Shown here: positions 31,921 to 33,371 of the stretch, in pieces
How positions within the stretch are numbered: the first letter of the stretch is position 1
Layout: the number at the start of each line of letters is the position of its first letter
Origin: Spirochaetia bacterium
Lineage (GTDB): Bacteria; Spirochaetota; Leptospiria; Turneriellales; JAOUFE01
Direction: 5' to 3'
Assembly: GCA_029857955.1 (NCBI GenBank)
Contig: JAOUFY010000028.1
Coordinates: 1 to 33,371 of the forward strand
DNA length: 33,371 bases
Translations under genes and position numbers: made by a program
Notes under the pieces: generated by a model
What the model was told of the DNA's origin: nothing
Seen by the model: only the letters and a program-made list of their open reading frames with translations
Databases searched by the model: none

Positions 31921-33009
31921 TTACGAAAAATCCTGATCAACAGGGTATGATCCTAGGATTCGAAAAAAAAGAGTCTTGTTTTTTATTTGTTCTAAAATAC
32001 CTTTTAATGGTTCATTTTCTTGATGACCAATGAGGTCTATATAGAAAGTATAGTTCCAGGGTTCTTTTCGCGCGGGACGTGATTCAATGCTCGTCATATT
32101 TACTTTAGCTCTATACAATGGTTCAAGCACTTCAAATAAACTTCCGGGCTCGTGATGGATTGAAAACATAATGGAAGTACGGTCCAGGTCGCTTGCCCTG
32201 GCTTCTTCAAAACCAATGATTATAAAACGAGTAAAATTACGGTCATAATCTTCGATATTTTCTTCCAAGATTGGAATTTTATAAATTTCTGCAGCAATAC
32301 TGGAAGCGATGGCAGCCAAAGCTGGATCTTTTTTTTGCGCAATCAGTTCAGCTGCTTTTGATGTTGATGTTGTTTCAATAAATTCCGCGTGTGGCAGATA
32401 TTTACCTATCCATTGACGACATTGTCCGTAGGGTTGCCGATAGGTATAAATGGTTTTAATTTGCGAGATCTCTTCTGCAAAAGAAAGCAAATTATTATGA
32501 ATCGCCAAATGCACTTCGGAATAAATGTTCAGATTATATTTTAATAAATTATCAAGTGTTGCATTTACAATTCCCTCCAGAGAATTTTCAATAGGTACTA
32601 TACCATAATCTATTTTCTTTTTTTGTACTTGCTCAAACACGTCTTCAAAATCTGCACATGGAACAAGTTTTAATGAATGACCGAATTTTTTAATGGCTGC
32701 CTGATGCGAAAAACTTCCTATCGGACCAAGATAACCAACTTGAAGTTGTTTTTGCATGGAAAGCGTTGCGCTCATGATTTCACGAAAAATATTTTGTACT
32801 CTTACGTTATCAAGAATACCCGGGTTTATTTCTGTCAAACGCTGCATCACCTGTCTTTCCCGATCTGGTCTGAAATATACCGAATCATGTTTTTGTTTTG
32901 CGTTTGCGACGTGTCTTCCAAGATCTACACGCTGAGAAATCAAACTTAATATTTCTTCATCTACCTGATTTATTTTTTTTCGTATTTCATCGAGAGACTG
33001 ATCTTTCAT
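31921..33009 (-). CDS. pheA: Bifunctional chorismate mutase / prephenate dehydratase
   Basis: Makes phenylpyruvate from chorismate in two steps for phenylalanine synthesis. The 362-residue protein has an AroQ chorismate mutase domain at 1-90 (LDEIRKKINQVDEEILSLIS, then FRPDRERQV), a prephenate dehydratase domain at about 93-270 (VGYLGPIGSFSHQAA, YGIVPIENSLEGIV, NFTRFIIIG with the catalytic Thr-Arg-Phe) and an ACT regulatory domain (HHEPGSLFEVLEP, TSIESRPAR), where phenylalanine should inhibit. All expected motifs are present. It starts 5 bases after the scpB stop, so the two form an operon. Repeat unit E lies just downstream. Confidence 0.95.
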   Translation of the reverse strand: MKDQSLDEIRKKINQVDEEILSLISQRVDLGRHVANAKQKHDSVYFRPDRERQVMQRLTEINPGILDNVRVQNIFREIMSATLSMQKQLQVGYLGPIGSFSHQAAIKKFGHSLKLVPCADFEDVFEQVQKKKIDYGIVPIENSLEGIVNATLDNLLKYNLNIYSEVHLAIHNNLLSFAEEISQIKTIYTYRQPYGQCRQWIGKYLPHAEFIETTSTSKAAELIAQKKDPALAAIASSIAAEIYKIPILEENIEDYDRNFTRFIIIGFEEARASDLDRTSIMFSIHHEPGSLFEVLEPLYRAKVNMTSIESRPARKEPWNYTFYIDLIGHQENEPLKGILEQIKNKTLFFRILGSYPVDQDFS

Positions 33010-33014
33010 AATTA

Positions 33015-33371
33015 TTATAACTCTTCAAAATTTAATTCTTTAACTTCTTTCGGCGATGGTAATTCCTGTAAACTTTGCAGTCCAAAATATTCCAGAAATT
33101 CGCGTGTTGTACCATAATAACCGGGTTTTCCCGGGGCTTCTTTATACCCTGCTACCTTGATTAATTTTTTATTTATCAATCCGGTAACATGAGATCTTGA
33201 ATTTACTCCGCGGATTTCTTCAATCTCCAATAAAGTAATTGGTTGTTTATATGTAATGATGGCAAGTGTTTCAAGCATTGACCTCGACAAAGTATGTTTC
33301 TTTTTATTATGAATAAAAGTTCGAATCAATTCATAGACGCCTGGTGTTGTAGCAAATCTGTATTTTCCAGC
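33015..33371 (-). CDS. scpB: Segregation and condensation protein B (partial, 5' end outside window)
   Basis: ScpB binds ScpA and SMC in the bacterial condensin. The open frame enters from the right edge and the visible 118 residues are the C-terminal part: GKYRFATTPGVYE, then SMLETLAIITYKQPITLLEIEEIRGV (second winged-helix domain), GYKEAPGKPGYYGTT, FLEYFGLQSLQELP. These match the family closely (usual LAIIAYxQPITRxEIExIRGV). A TTG at 33327-33329 could look like a start, but the family motif continues upstream of it, so the gene is truncated by the window edge. pheA follows 5 bases downstream. Confidence 0.93.
   Translation of the reverse strand, partial: AGKYRFATTPGVYELIRTFIHNKKKHTLSRSMLETLAIITYKQPITLLEIEEIRGVNSRSHVTGLINKKLIKVAGYKEAPGKPGYYGTTREFLEYFGLQSLQELPSPKEVKELNFEEL

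Overview
The window is an AT-rich stretch (roughly one third G+C by eye) of the chromosome of a diderm (Gram-negative-type) bacterium. Support for an outer membrane comes from a phosphate-type porin, two further predicted beta-barrels ending in Phe, signal peptidase II and two lipoproteins with loose lipoboxes (TTEC, SYQC). The organism respires oxygen (A-type cytochrome oxidase operon, heme O synthase) and probably makes menaquinone by the futalosine route (MqnA). Relaxed lipoboxes, RsbW/STAS regulators and the general gene mix would fit a spirochaete such as a Leptospirales relative, but this is a guess and not a placement.

Layout. 1-957: the tail of an unknown gene, then an RsbW-like kinase and a STAS antagonist. 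966-4896: UvrD/PcrA helicase diverging from lspA-rluD. 4893-7364: a phosphate-acquisition pair, pstS plus an OprO/OprP-like porin, with Pho-box-like repeats upstream and a good terminator behind. 7482-11661: HPP membrane protein, a DUF2779 double-nuclease-type protein, a CPBP protease and mqnA. 11681-15234: KefB-type antiporter, M14 peptidase, folD. 15238-21117: heme O synthase, a DUF420 protein and the six-gene cox operon (coxB-coxA-III-IV-second III-73 aa CxxC protein). The oxidase lacks the K-channel lysine in subunit I and the matching entrance glutamate in subunit II. 21395-24748: thiE-like gene, then a double-hotdog thioesterase overlapping a membrane nucleotide-sugar dehydratase. 25362-25976: an orphan gene. 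31921-33371: pheA and partial scpB.

The most striking part is 25989-31817. Four genes sit in two convergent pairs: a beta-barrel plus a 14-heme cytochrome on the plus strand, and a six-heme lipoprotein cytochrome plus a small beta-barrel on the minus strand. Together they look like an outer-membrane electron-transfer (porin-cytochrome) module. It is bracketed by mirror-image copies of a 140-bp MITE-like repeat that differ at about 5 positions, each with a further palindromic repeat on its outer side. The layout resembles a composite mobile or invertible island. The surface cytochrome has a run of seven Gs just before its start codon, and the small barrel gene carries a perfect 15-bp inverted repeat inside its signal-peptide codons.

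A second genome-level signal is a modular palindromic repeat family, five units at 7404, 13394, 25989, 31766 and 31827. Each has a conserved hairpin head (GGGGCA-AGYC-TGCCCC type) and a conserved ACCCCTGAC-like tail around a middle that differs between copies and is itself a clear hairpin in three of them.
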